From contig OZ038422.1 in assembly GCA_964036155.1 (NCBI GenBank), positions 70,331,201-70,395,200 of the forward strand: DNA of 64,000 nucleotides. Reading direction: 5' to 3'. Made by a program: the position numbers and the translations under genes. The notes under the pieces are model-generated. The model made no database searches and had not been told where the DNA came from. It saw nothing but the letters and a program-made list of their open reading frames with translations. Shown one piece after another: positions 23,401 to 35,683 of the stretch. Numbering within the stretch: the first letter of the stretch is position 1; each line of letters opens with the position of its first letter. This DNA is from Diploscapter coronatus (Eukaryota > Nematoda > Chromadorea > Rhabditida > Rhabditidae).

Positions 23401-25060
23401 ATGTCCTCCCAATAGCACTTGGGCTTGCATCTGAAGATTCTAATTTATAAATGCTAAAAAATATCATTTTTATGTGAATGTCAGCGATATAGCATGCAAA
23501 ACTATTTTTTTCGAGAAAAAATGAATATGCATTCATCACTTTTCTCCCCCTTGAAAGATATCATTCTTTTCTGCAGATTGTATAGCTAGCCAACTTTTTT
23601 TTTACTTTGATCAATTACCTGTAGAGAACCTCGAAAGGATGCATGTCATTCCGAGCGAATACCTCACATTTCCTGTACAGCTGCAGGTACTCGTCGTGGC
23701 TGAGGCCTGAAACGAAATACATGATTGAGTTTATTCAATAATTGCCTTACGAGCAGTGACAGTGCCGTTTCCAGTCGCGATTACTTTGTCATCCCGAATC
23801 GTCCTGCACTCCACTGTGATTCTGCAAAAAAAAAAAATATCGCTAAAATATTTTACAATTTTTAAAATTTATTTATGAGACCAAGAAAGCCCATTCGAGC
23901 TGACACAGCAAGAAATTGAAAGTTCTTTTCACAATAAGTGCATAGTTCTCTAAAAGGTAAAAAAGAAATATCCTCCCTGCTAGTATTTTTTCATACTCTT
24001 TGAAAGTGAATCATTGGGGGTGTAGAACTTCTCACATTTTTCCTTGAATCATCTGAGCAGAAGTTTAATTCCACGACTACAGAATAAATTCCTAACATGA
24101 AAAAAGCTAATTTCTCTTCAGATGACTGTAAACCAGGGAAGGAAGATAGATTTCTATGAAAAGACTTACGTGTACTCAGTGCCAGGCATGACCTTCAGCT
24201 CGCACGTCGTCTGATTCCATTTCTTCTCGTACTTCGCCCGTTTTGCTGTCGAATTGTTCAGCACTTCGATCGCGTAATAGAACATGTTTCCTGCAACTCA
24301 AATTACCTTGCTGATTATCGAAAAGGGAATCAAAGATAGAATAGATCGAGGAAAATTCATTTTCAATAATTTCTTGTGGTTTTATGTTATTTTAGATGCA
24401 GAAAAATGAATTTTTAAAAGCCCTTTTCCTATAAAGAGTAAACAACTCACTGTATCCCCAAGGCGGTTTCCAAGAGATGTCGATTTTCCTGGACGCGACC
24501 TCGAAGTGAAGAGTGAGTGGCTCAGACTCACTGGAGAAGTTGGTGAAGTCCTCTTTGATGGGTCGAGAAGATGGGCGCTGGGCATTCGGTGGCAGGTAGT
24601 TGTGCACGTCTGTCGCGAAGCCTGAACAGAACTGGGTAAGGAGCGGTAGTTTTTTTGTGCAATAAATGCTCGACGAAACAAAATTGTCCAAATTCACTTT
24701 CGTGGGATAAATATTCAATTTTGACTACGCAAACAATCAGCGTCTGGTGCATCTTCAATCCTACCAGGAATGGGTGCATGAGCGAAGTATCGGTGGGGAG
24801 GGCCGAGAGGGGCAAAGTTGGAGGACGTGGATGCTTGAGCATAGGGATGGTAGTCCGTGGCGCGGTTGTCGAATCTGCAAATCTTCCTGCTTGAACAGAC
24901 TTATTCGACTTTTGCACCTGCTGAATGAGGTGTAGTTGGACTGATAGTGATTGGCGGAGCCTCGCCAGGACGTGTTCCGCATTGCTGTCTCATGACCATA
25001 GCTGGGATAGGCCGACCAACTGAAAGTAGGAAAAGTATTCGAGATTTGCAAGCGGTGCAT
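20449..25060 (-). CDS. PHYHIP-like protein (FN3 plus phytanoyl-CoA hydroxylase-interacting domain)
   Basis: Fourteen exons (24918-25060, 24765-24874, 24451-24621, 24170-24290, 23751-23821, 23619-23706, 23315-23430, 22812-23010, 22511-22565, 22338-22464, 22098-22189, 21944-22048, 21128-21220, 20449-20586) encode about 542 residues. After a Tyr/Asn/Pro-rich N-terminus comes an FN3-like domain (KIDISWKPPWGY, YYAIEVL, MPGTEYTITV). The body matches vertebrate PHYHIP/PHYHIPL: SGIMQKYAKDFNG, INGVLSGLFFSA, SPFGDTRM, FADFYCNYMTHY, VEIYYTEDIPLSWG and the Cys pair KYCPKCNLY. The acidic C-terminal extension (DDYYDDV and later) is absent from the vertebrate proteins I know. No enzyme motif is present; a scaffold role is likely. 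The start is uncertain: 25060 opens the first exon, but an AG acceptor at 25020 allows an upstream exon. The stop TAA overlaps a good donor, so one more exon near 20134 is possible. Confidence 0.82.
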
Positions 25061-26022
25061 CGAAAAACTCTAGGCAGTGAGCACTTTTCACCAACGAGCA
25101 AGTATAATCATCCTATACATGGATACTTGTGATTAAAAATTTTTAAGTGGATTTTTTTTTCGAACACTTCCTCTTTTTAATCACTGATTTGAGAGGAAAA
25201 TACTGGTAGCAAACATTTTCGACTTTTCTCTCCAAAGCTTAGTTTTTCAATGAACTTTTCGTAAAATTTTGTTAATAATGACTGAAAATGTACCTAAAGT
25301 CGTTTAATCCATCCCTCCAGTTTCCATCCATCCTTTCTTTCCTCTGATACTGTTCCCCTCGTCAAATTGACTACCTACAAACAATCGACTTCGCTGATAA
25401 ACAACTTTGCGGTAGAAATCGATGACAGTTTGAGAAAGCAGAGCACAGGCCGTTTTTCGGTTTGAATGCACTCATGCACTCCCTTTATCTCTCGAACAGA
25501 AGAGAGAAAGACGTTGGGAGGAAATCGTTAGTGAGAATCTGAGAATATCGCAAAGCTTTTCTACTTTGGTCGGCAAGAAAAAACTTGACACAAATCAAAA
25601 GAAATTCTCCGTTTATTCTACTCGAATAGATCAAATAAATTACGAAATATGAAACTTGCAATAAAAGGGAAAAATAAAATCATATGGCCGCTGAAAGAAA
25701 TCGAGATAGAGGAGAAAGGTCACGTACTCGTAAAAGTCGTATAAACGCTTGGATAATCAGTTGTTCTCACAAAAATATCAAAATACTAGCATAGATTATA
25801 TACCTAATTAATCTTACATATCTACTATACTCAAATAAATGAAAGTAAAGCTGGTGAAAGAGTTTGAAACGCAACCCGTAAATGTATATCTGATAGTTTA
25901 GTATCGATGAATTTAGCTGGGCTATTCGGAAAGGATGCAAATTTTGGGAAATTTCCGAACAGACACATGGGGGTTTTTTTTGCAATGAAGCACAGAAGAA
26001 AATACACAGAGATTCGATAAAA
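25061..26022. other. intergenic between PHYHIP-like and PTR genes
   Basis: No exon is supported. It contains the putative promoter of the PHYHIP-like gene (upstream on the minus strand) and the 3' flank of the PTR gene. A 132-codon minus-strand frame (25767-26165) is a shadow of the PTR tail plus flank. Confidence 0.5.
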
Positions 26023-29000
26023 TCAGTCCAAATGCTCGGGGGATTTGTGAGAGTTGGAGGATGTGCGATTGAGCAGCTTGTGTGGAGACTGAATGGAGCT
26101 GCTGCTCTTGGCTGTGGAGAAGGACAGAGCCGAGGGCGACTTGTAGATGGACTCTCCCTCGTCACCGCTGCTGCTTATGGTCTGGTTGTGGGGAGAGCCG
26201 ATGGGTGAGGCCGAGACAACCGAGGGACGACCTGCCGACCAGGCTGACGAGGGCAGGGCAGATGAAGGCTGGATGCGCGATGACACATTCGAACTGCCCA
26301 GACCCGTGGTCACGGACGGACTCACTTGCACGTACTTCTCCATCGCTGAACCCTCCTGAAACATTGGAAATCGAAATTAGATTATGACAGGATGTTTTTT
26401 TTTTAAAATTATTTTAAAATGGCTATGTTGCAAGGTTACAACTTGAAGAATAGTTCAATCTCGTAGAAACGCAGCGATTTGCAATCATTGCAGAACATGG
26501 TTTGAAAATTCTTGATGAAGAGGAGCTTGATGAGAAGAAAAATAGAGGAATCTATTTCTTCACTTACATGACTAAAGTTTGAAAGTAGCTTGGCAATAAC
26601 GCAAAGTAAAGTACAGATTTTGTTGATTTTCAACGCGATTTGTGTTTCTTTTCGTTAATTCTTTCGACATATAATTTGCATTTCACGCTGCGTACCTCTC
26701 GTTCATCCGTATTTGCGCGCATTTTCATTCACATTAGTTAATTTGATCAAAGCAGACATAGGGGAAGAGTTCACTAGATCATAAGGTGTTGGAAAATTTT
26801 ACGTCACTTTCAAAGTCTCAATAGCATGAAAAGAAAACGTCTCTACACTAACTATTAACTCCACGAATTATCCTTTCAACAAGCTTCAACGTTATGTCCT
26901 GATTTTTAAATAAGCTACCGTAAAAATTATCATGCAAACTTGATCATTTTTTTTTAAAGTAAACTCAACAATTCGAAAAAAAAATATGACTCACGAATTT
27001 AGCGCCATAGATGATGGAAGGAGTGGAGCTGGTGGCGTGGTTGGCATGGGAAATGGTGCAGCAGCCGCGCACGAAGATCGACAGCAGCACGGGCAGAAAT
27101 ACGAGGCCGTGCAGCAAGCCGAGCGAGATCGCCAGAACTACCTGAAAGTGAACACTGAGGGAATTATTCATTGGCTTCTTGGAAAATTCACTCAACTCAT
27201 CTACCACTTATTTTGAAAGGTTAACTTATTCTAAAGGATTGAGTGAACGGAGTGAAGTTAAAGAAATTCAAAATTGCATGTTTTAAAAATTATAAAGAGA
27301 AGCCTCCTTCATAATTTTGAGAACGTTACCGTCTTAAAGAAAGTGACGATCATGTAGGCGGGAACATCGGCCAACACAACGACAGCCAGAATGGTAGAGA
27401 GTCCGCCTTGAAAAAGGGGCCAGCCCAAGGCCGAGAGGGCGTCGATGACTCGGTCGGCAGGGGAGTTGCAGGGGGACACCACGTAGCCATACGTGATGTG
27501 CGCCGAGTAGTCCACTGAGAAGCCGATAGACATGATGATCGTGATCATCGAGATTGCGTCCTGCAAAGCGAGTTTTGCACTCGGGAAGATTGACGAGCAT
27601 GGAATTCATTAATCGAATTTTTTCATGAAAAGAAAAAAGTGCTCGCAATGAACACCTTTCATTGCCAATCTTTCAGATGAAAGTTCGATTGCGAAAAATG
27701 ATTTTCAATGAATTTTTCAAAAATTCCCAGCTATTGCTTTCGAAGAGAACTGACCAAATTGACACCCCACAGAGTCATGTAGCCGATGACCCCGAAGTCG
27801 ATCGAGGCACAGGCCAGGGCCACCCAGAAGGCGCAGAGGGGCTGTGGAATGAGCATAAGGGCGATTACGATCATCACCAACAGAGCGATTATGATGTTTT
27901 GCACCTGCAAACAACAAATTATACTGAAGTTTCAATCAAAGAATGATGGTCACAATATAATCTCACAAAATTCTAAATGGTAACCTGGACTCGTCGAGAA
28001 ACAGAGATCCATACATTTCTCAACCCTTTTTGGATTTTTTCTGATAATTTCTTTAGAAAGTGATCGCGAAAATTGAAACCAAATTTCTATAATGTGAGTC
28101 GCGAAAACTCCAAATTGCCTTCTAAATTCGAAATAAGTACTGGCAAGAAGAGTTGGCTAGGAAGTGAATTTTTAATCAGTTTAGAGTCGAATTTAGCGGT
28201 GTAAATTTTGATGTCTAAAATAAACACTAATTTCAGTTATAGTCTACCGTATTAGGGACGATGATCACGTATTGATCAGTGAAGAGCCAGAGAGGCATGA
28301 AGGTCGTCACGTTGTACTCGCTCCATTGGCTGGCAATCTGTAAAATCGAAAGAAATAAATCTCTGAATTCTTGAAAACACGCCTTCATACAGAATTTGTT
28401 CGAAAAACAAGTGCACGTGTTCGGAAATGAGAGACATCAAAACTTATGTCCTCTTGTATCTCATTTCGAGCATTAATGTTTGCATCACCATGTGATTTTT
28501 AAAGAGCATGTTTAAAAATATTTCCAGTAGCTGAAAATTCTCACATCTCTGAACAACAGAGTAGCTTCAGTTTGATCGATGGTCGTCACAATGTCCCTCA
28601 GCCCGATGAGGAAACGGAAACTCGTCACAACGTCATCGCCCTATAATTTCAATATCATGTCATTCAGAAAAGGTGTTCAATTCGTCGTCTTGACAAAAAT
28701 AAATTTTATGATTATATAGAATTAAAATCCAGAAATGTTGAATCACAATCCGTTGAGTCATTGCCTCACCCTAGCATCTCTGTCCCAATAGAGATCCTCA
28801 GTCCAGATGAGGTTCTTTGCAGAGGCCAAGTAGTGCTGTAGCATGCCGTAGAAGTGCGAGTCCACGATCTTCGTGTCCAGTTGTTCGTAATACCTGGATC
28901 ATAAAATTGTAATTGAAAGGAAATGTATTTCAGCTAATATTTTACGATAACTTCCGACGAGAAATTTTTTCAAGACTTTCAAATTTTGATCAGTAAAAAC

Positions 29001-32000
29001 CCCCAATTCAGTCCGTAGAAAAATTATGCCTCTACCAGTGAGGAGAAAGAAGACATGCTGTCCTTTCTCGCAATCTGATTATTCTTTTCTTCGAGTCAAG
29101 TTTAGAGAAGTCAACTTGCCAAATGATCCTTCTCCGTGAACGATAAACAGAAGAAATTTGCCTTTGCAAGCCATGCAGAACTTGACTTCAAAGCCAGAGA
29201 AGAAGAATTTACCTCTCCATTTCGAAGATCCAGCACTGAGCAGATTCCATGCCGATGGAGTGGTTGGAAGTGGCGAATTGAGCGATCATCGCCTTGACTC
29301 GCTCCCTCACGCCGTCCTTACGGAAATCGGGCGCATTGTTTACCACGATCTGCAACAAACAGATGACAACATCGTTGCGAGAAATGAATTTGGTAAATTT
29401 CTATAACACTAAGTGATGATTCGGAAGTCTATTTGATTTTTATCAAATATCGAAGATAAAAAGTTGCTTTCAAAAATTTTACGAACAAAATCAAATGAGT
29501 TTATAATCAACTAGCCTGCAGAGTTGCCCCGTATTTCCAAAAGTACTTCTCGAGCAAATGGTAGTGCGGAATGGCGTAGGAGTCCTGCACCAACAGGTTG
29601 ACTGGCTCAAGTCCTTCCTAAAAATTGAATTTTTTCAAAGGTGAAATTCAAATAGCAATTTCACCTTGATTTGCGTGCAGCCGTAATAGGCGCCGCCGAG
29701 GTAGATGATCATCCAAATCATAGACAGAGCACGCACAGCCGGGTGCATCAGAATTGGGGCGTACCTGAAGAGAAGGATGTCCGTCACAGTTCATCAAACT
29801 CAAAACGCATTTCGAAAGCTCACATTCGTTTTAGCAATATTACTCTTCGCCTGAAAAGGGCATGAACCTTTCCCCATTGTATAAGTGTGTCAACAGTAAG
29901 AGAGATTCTCTAATAATAACGAGTAGGAAAAAATAAATTTACTCAGTTTGTGCAAAATTCAATGAAATATCCCCCGTACCATTCCTTGAAGAATCTGGCA
30001 GTGGCGGGCTCTTTGATGTCGTCCTTCTGACTGCCCACCTTCCTGTTCGGCCTCGATCCCAAATTGAACAGCTTCTGCAGCAGAGGCACACTTTCCACTT
30101 TAGTCTCGGTCTGCAAAATTCGTTTCTTAAACTTTCACAACCATTCATTCACCCACTTTGATGGTGCTCCCTTCAGGAATCGTTTTCAGGTAGAACACAG
30201 AATTGCGCTCTTCTTCTTCGTAGCGAGTGAACAGGGCCAAGCAGCCGGCGAAAAATGTTATCTGAAATTGAAAATGGTGTACTTGAAATCAGATATGTTG
30301 GCAGTGCAGAAAATGTTATACTATAGGCCCCCCCTTCCATACTGCACTACAAGACCTTTCAAAAATCTCGAATTGCAAAGAAGTTCTTCGCATTGCGCTG
30401 CAAGTATCCCAGAAAGTAATGATAGCTTAGTCAGTTAATGAATTTGAAACCTTGAAAATAAAATAAGCGGAGTACCTGATAGACAAAAGCAAAGAAGATG
30501 GCAACTCCCGTGTAGGTGCAGAAGATTTGCACTGCAGGAATGGAAGTGATGGTGCCGACTCCGAAGGAAAGAACGTCTGGAAAAAAAGAAATAATAATCT
30601 GTACGAATTTTCGCGAAGACCCATCACGCGGAAATTTTCCACACCAAGTGAAGGAAATGACTTCATGAAACTTCACTAATTTTTTATCAACTATTCAATC
30701 TTTCAAAATCTATTTCCAAAAAGAAGAAGAAGAAGAAAAAGACAAACCAGTAGAAGAGGTGATGAGAATGGAGACGGCAGCATCGGCCATGCACTCGGCC
30801 ATTCGCTTCTCTGCAGGATGACTGCGGGGAGTCCTCCGCACTGCAGACACCATCAGGAACATGTTGTCCGTGCCGACAGCTGAATTGATGGAGATGAACG
30901 AACAAACGAACGAACGAATAAATGAATGAATGAATGAATGGAGCAGGAGAATAATGACTGACTGACTGACCAACAACAAGGAAGGGCATGACCGCCACGA
31001 TGTCGTTGTAGGCCATCCCGATCAGCGACAGACCTCCGATGCTCGTCACTATGCTCATTCCTGCACTCATCACGCCTGGAATATGATGATCAGTTAGCGT
31101 TGAAGCGCAAGAACTCGTATGTTCTTGATGGACTTGAGTTATTCGAATTTATTTTTTGAAAAGTCGAGATGCAATTCCGAAACTATATCCTGAAAAATCT
31201 GTTCTGGAATCGACGTTTCACAAGAACCAAGAGTAACATTGAGAATTTCTGATATAGGAAATCACAAACAGAACATCCAAACCCAAACTCTGATATATAT
31301 GAATGGGTTTGAAATAGCATCGAATCTCGATCTGCTGCTTACCGATGACAGAGAGAATCGGTTTGGAGAGGACCCAATCGATGTAGAAAGTGCCGTCGAT
31401 GAGGGAGATAGAGCAGACACACGAGAAGACAACCAGGGTCAAGAACGCGATCACGAAACGGGGCACTGCAACGTTGGAATCATTTGTTTTCTGCATTTTT
31501 CAATTTCAGGTTTCGAAAATATGAAATAATGAAAGTGAGTTCATAGGAATTTCAGCCATATTGAAGGGGGATAATTACGAAAATTCGTTTGGAGGGAAAG
31601 AAAATACGAAAAAGCTTGAGCTTTCCAAGTAACCGAGCTTCAATCTCAAAGGACGTTCCGAGAAGCCAATACAAGTTGATGGAGAAATTAAATCACGGAA
31701 TTTCTAAAAAAAAAAAGAAAGTACAACTCACTTAGCGAATCAGCATTTCTCCCCAATTCGTCTGTCAATGTCTGCGAGTGGAAATACGTAATCGTAATAT
31801 AAGGATCAGGGGGATAGTTCTTCAGCGCCTCGCCCAGAGCCTGAAATCTTTAAATCATCTTCCCTCAAAAGACAACTCGGAAGGGTGGTGTACATAATGG
31901 TAGTAACGTGGTAACACAGATAGAATAGTAGAGAAAATATTTTAAAAAAATAATACTCCCTTATCTTACTTAACCCACACCATTTCATCGATTGCTATAT

Positions 32001-34021
32001 TACTACGTACTACTTTTCCAGATTGTTCTTCAAAGTCACTCCTTCTTACATTTTCCCAGAGTCCCGAAATGTAGCTGATTTCCTTTGGATAGAACTGCAG
32101 CTGATAGATCATGAACCAGGCCCTCGCCCCTGCCAGAATCTGCGTGCCATTGTCCAGTTTCATCAAGGAGACACCGCCCATCGAACTGCCCAAATAGCCG
32201 CCTCTGCAAAATCGAAAATTCGAAGATCAAAAGAGAAGACGACGAACTCAGTGCCGAGTCGGAAGTAGGGAAACGTGATGTTGAATCCGTGCTCGAACAG
32301 GTCGCTGATGATGTGAACGTGACGGCTCATCTGACATCCATCAGCTGAAAGTTGAACATTAGATTGGAGGCAGAAAACTTCAAGTGCAATTTTAAAGAAG
32401 ATACTACTAATTTTTCTTATTATGGATATGCTTTTCTTCCGAAATTGAAATGAGTATCTTTCAGGATTGTTTGAAATTGCGAGGAGAAAAGTAGACAAAG
32501 AAAGAAGTAGTGAATGAGTGTAGAGAAAAGACGCGCCGGAATTTCGACTCTTGATTCCAAACAGCTTTGGTATTTTCTTAAAATGGAGAAAAAGAGGTAA
32601 AGTTTCTGAAAATAATTCTTTGCAGCCAGGGTTACAAATAAATCCCCGAATAAGACCCGATAGGGTATTTTTGGGCAAAATGCCCTATCGGGTCTTTCAC
32701 TCTCTTTCGCAATTCTTTCACACTCTATGTTCTCTATTCTATTTCTTTTTCTCTCTCATACGACGGATATTCAATATTCGGATCGGGTCTCAAATTTGCA
32801 GCACCATTTAAAAGCTGAATATTTGAATTTTTAGAGCAGAAAGATGATTATTGATCGCAATTAAAATCGAGCATCTCGGATTTCTCATCTAAAAAGAATC
32901 TTACATTTGAATGTCATGCACAAGTCCTTGTACGTGTAGAATCGACCGTTGTGCAGAACACGAACTCTGAAATGTAATCATCTGATGATTCGCAGAGAGG
33001 GCTGACTGACTTGCTGAGAATGAACTGATTGAGTCTGTAGACGGCCTCCGAATACGGCTTCGTTAGAATGTTCTCGTTGTCGCGAGCCAGCACTGTCACC
33101 TGAATTGACAATGCATTTCATAGAGAATGCAAAAGAAGTCGAGAAAACTAATTGTATTTTCAATTTTCCTTCAATTTTTGCTAAAGTTTTAATTTTTAAA
33201 TTGCTTGGAAGCTAGAGTGAGACAAAGTTTCCGATTCCAATTATAATTTTGAAAATTTTGAGAACTAAATTAGACTTTTCAATTTCAATTCAGTCTCAAC
33301 CTTTGTCGGAAGTAGAAATAGTGCAAATTTTAACTACTCCGAACATTTTTGCAAGCAAGTTCAGACCTGAACTTCCCTGCTCTGCGTGACAGCCCTGCCA
33401 GGCACATAATTCCCGTCTGTCAGAGGCCACTTCTCGTGTATCGCCTGTCTCTCTATTTTGCTCTGAGCGCCCACTGGAGTGAACAGGTAAATTGCATCTG
33501 TCACCAGATTCAGATGAAGAAAGCCTGAAATATTTTGTGAATTCTTTTCGGACAAACTAGATGAGTCATGTAGTATTATTGGCAGCTTGTAATTGACGGA
33601 ATACTTTTCTTGCCCGATGATTTTGTGTCAGAAAAGCATCGAGTTACCTGAGGAAAGAAATATTTCGTCAACTACAAGTTGGCAATATCATCGTGATATT
33701 TAAGGTCTGGCCTATGATTTTAAAAATAAAAGCTACTTCGATAGGTAGTTCCTCAGAATCCCATAAAGTAATCTCGACGATTGACGAAATGAACAGTTTT
33801 TCACCTTACCTATTTGTCAATCAACCGTGAATTATGAGGATTAGAAATAGACGATTTTCTAGTCTAATCGAACAGAAGCATGAACACATACCGACAGAGC
33901 AGGCGAGTGTGAGCAGAAGTGGGAAGGCGATGAACGGATAAGGGTGTTTGGAGATGTAGATCCCCAGACGGTGGAACTGAGAGGAGGCCAGCTGCTCGAT
34001 CAGATCGAAACGAAGCCGCAT
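26023..34021 (-). CDS. patched-related (PTR) 12-TM protein
   Basis: Twenty-three exons join in one frame to 1001 residues. Exons: 33892-34021, 33367-33524, 33011-33099, 32905-32966, 32248-32344, 32050-32203, 31732-31840, 31343-31465, 30971-31075, 30748-30879, 30476-30576, 30157-30261, 29980-30110, 29665-29764, 29516-29617, 29213-29349, 28770-28893, 28545-28640, 28248-28337, 27755-27904, 27330-27560, 26995-27141, 26023-26355. TM1 (HPYPFIAFPLLLTL) is followed by a large ectodomain (GAQSKIERQ, FEHGFNITFP). The sterol-sensing region spans VIAFLTLVVFSCVC to VQIFCTYTGVAIFF. RND-type Asp motifs are GTDNMFLMV in TM4 and GFSVDYSAH in TM10. The last about 115 residues form a Ser/Pro-rich cytosolic tail. 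Nematode PTR proteins act in cuticle and membrane lipid or sterol traffic. An acceptor (TTTCAG) 6 nt before the ATG suggests trans-splicing. Intron 15 starts with GC. Confidence 0.92.
30898..30970 (+). repeat. tetranucleotide microsatellite inside a PTR intron
   Basis: Runs of (CGAA)n, (TGAA)n and (TGAC)n fill most of the 91-bp intron 30880-30970. The repeat reaches the splice donor itself, which on the minus strand reads GTCAGTCAGTCAGTC. Confidence 0.85.
32652..32696. repeat. perfect short hairpin in a PTR intron
   Basis: AAGACCCGATAGGGTAT pairs with ATGCCCTATCGGGTCTT across a loop of about 11 nt, with one mismatch or wobble. It lies in intron 32345-32904. It could be a palindromic MITE remnant or a structured RNA; nothing in the sequence decides. 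Confidence 0.6.
33572..33693. repeat. diverged inverted repeat in the first PTR intron
   Basis: ATTATTGGCAGCTTGTAATTG at the left is mirrored, imperfectly, by CAACTACAAGTTGGCAATAT at the right. It looks like an old MITE. Confidence 0.5.
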
Positions 34022-34028
34022 TCCGGCC

Positions 34029-35683
34029 TGAAACGGGAAGACAAGTGAATGGAGACAATCAATGGGAGGAGGGGACTGCAGAAATGTGACCCTGATTCGA
34101 TCAGCAATCAGCAATGAGATCATCGGATTGACAATAAAGAAGGAGTCGTTCGGGAATTGCAAATCGTAGCTTCAGCTGATTTTCTCGAGAAAAATGAATC
34201 AACTAGAAAGAAGCAGGAAAATTATGAAACACTCAGAGACAGTCTCTCCAAAGTGGGGAAGGGTGAGAAGGGCCGAGGAAAAGTTCCCCAAGACTTCACC
34301 CAAACCATTCCGCGCGGGAACTCCTCTCCGGGATTGGGAGACGTTTCTCTGAGAAGTGAAAATAAACGATTCGAGATATTTGACGCGTAATCGAGTGAAC
34401 AGGGAAGAGGACATGATTTCGCGAGGGCAAAAACAAGCTGAAAAAGGAATCGATAATAATGACGACAGTCAAAAGTAGAAGTAGCAATAAGACATGAAGC
34501 TATGAATCAGACAGTCGTGGCAAATGGGAACTTGGGAGATGGAGAGGAAGAGAGAAACAGACGAAAATACCCGAAGAAGATCGCGGAGAGGGGAAGACCA
34601 GTTAGGCGGATGAAAGGAATAAGAGAAGAGAGAGAGAGGAAGCGGGAGAGGAGGAAGGCAGAAAGCAGAAGACAGAAGGCAGATGAGCTTTGATATCCGT
34701 TAGAAGGCGAATTTTAAAATAAAACTTTTAAACACATCCAAAATACACCATTTTCAGCTGTAAATTAACCTCAGCATTTTCAGTTCAGATTCCCATTAAC
34801 GACAATAGCCAATTATATTCTGAATCACTATACTGGATGTCTACATCCTCCATCCAAAAAAAAATATTTTTGAAAATTAAGCATTAAAAGCCTTCTTTTT
34901 GACGATATATTTTTCGATTCGCTATTTTGAATGGAGATAACTCACTTTTGTGAAACTGTACTTGACCCCGAAAATTCGATTGAGTATATGGAGGCGAGAA
35001 ATATTCAACTTCTCGCTGGAGATTAAAATAAACACCAAAAATAAGTTGAAAATTTTAAGAAACAACATCTTTAGGGAGATATTGGACAAAGTTTTCTACG
35101 TGCAGAGGCTAAGTAATCATCACGATCAGAACAGAAAGAGATAGAAATTTTTGAAAATTTTAGGAAAAATCGAAAACACCACGATTCCCCGTTAACAGTC
35201 AAGGAAAGGAATGTAGTGTTGAAGGGGCAGGGACGCAGAGTTTTTTTTGGATGGAGGGCATCAACGTTGTGAGCGTTATTTTGCGGATAAACACCATACG
35301 ACGAGCTCGCTTTCGAACTCTTTCTCGATTTTCTTCTAATTTTTTTTCGTAATTATCCTCATTTTTAGCACAATTTTGTGCATTTCATTTAAGAATTAAC
35401 TAGTGGGAATGAAATTAATGGCTTTCATAGCTGTTTTCTTGAATAAAATGCACGAAATTGGGAATATTTCAAAGTTACAAGCAGCATTGCAAAATTTTGG
35501 GTAGGAATGGAAGCTAAACATAAGAAATATTAGAAATAGTCAAATTATCCAAAATTCAGCAAAAAATGAAGAAAATTCGAAAATGAAGGGAAATTTACGT
35601 GCTCAGTGTAAAAAGGCGTAAACACCGAGTGAAAAGGCTAGAGCGCCAGAAAAATGAAGGCTGAGAGCGGGGAATCGCGGTGA
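34029..35683. other. divergent intergenic region, purine-rich segment
   Basis: This region separates the minus-strand PTR gene from the plus-strand gene at 35684. 34530-34690 is strongly purine-rich (GA, GAGAGA runs), so a 63-codon Arg/Glu-rich open frame there is not credible. No exon is supported. A short upstream ORF, ATGAAGGCTGAG... ending at TGA, precedes the next gene at about 35653. Confidence 0.5.

Noticed and set aside
24747..24935. Plus-strand frames over the PHYHIP-like exons
   Set aside because: Antisense shadows of GC-richer coding exons.
32163..32678. 171-codon minus-strand open frame
   Set aside because: It runs through an intron and reads the PTR exon at 32248-32344 in the wrong frame.
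34502..34693. 63-codon Arg/Glu/Lys-rich plus-strand frame
   Set aside because: Produced by a purine-rich low-complexity tract; no splice or start context.
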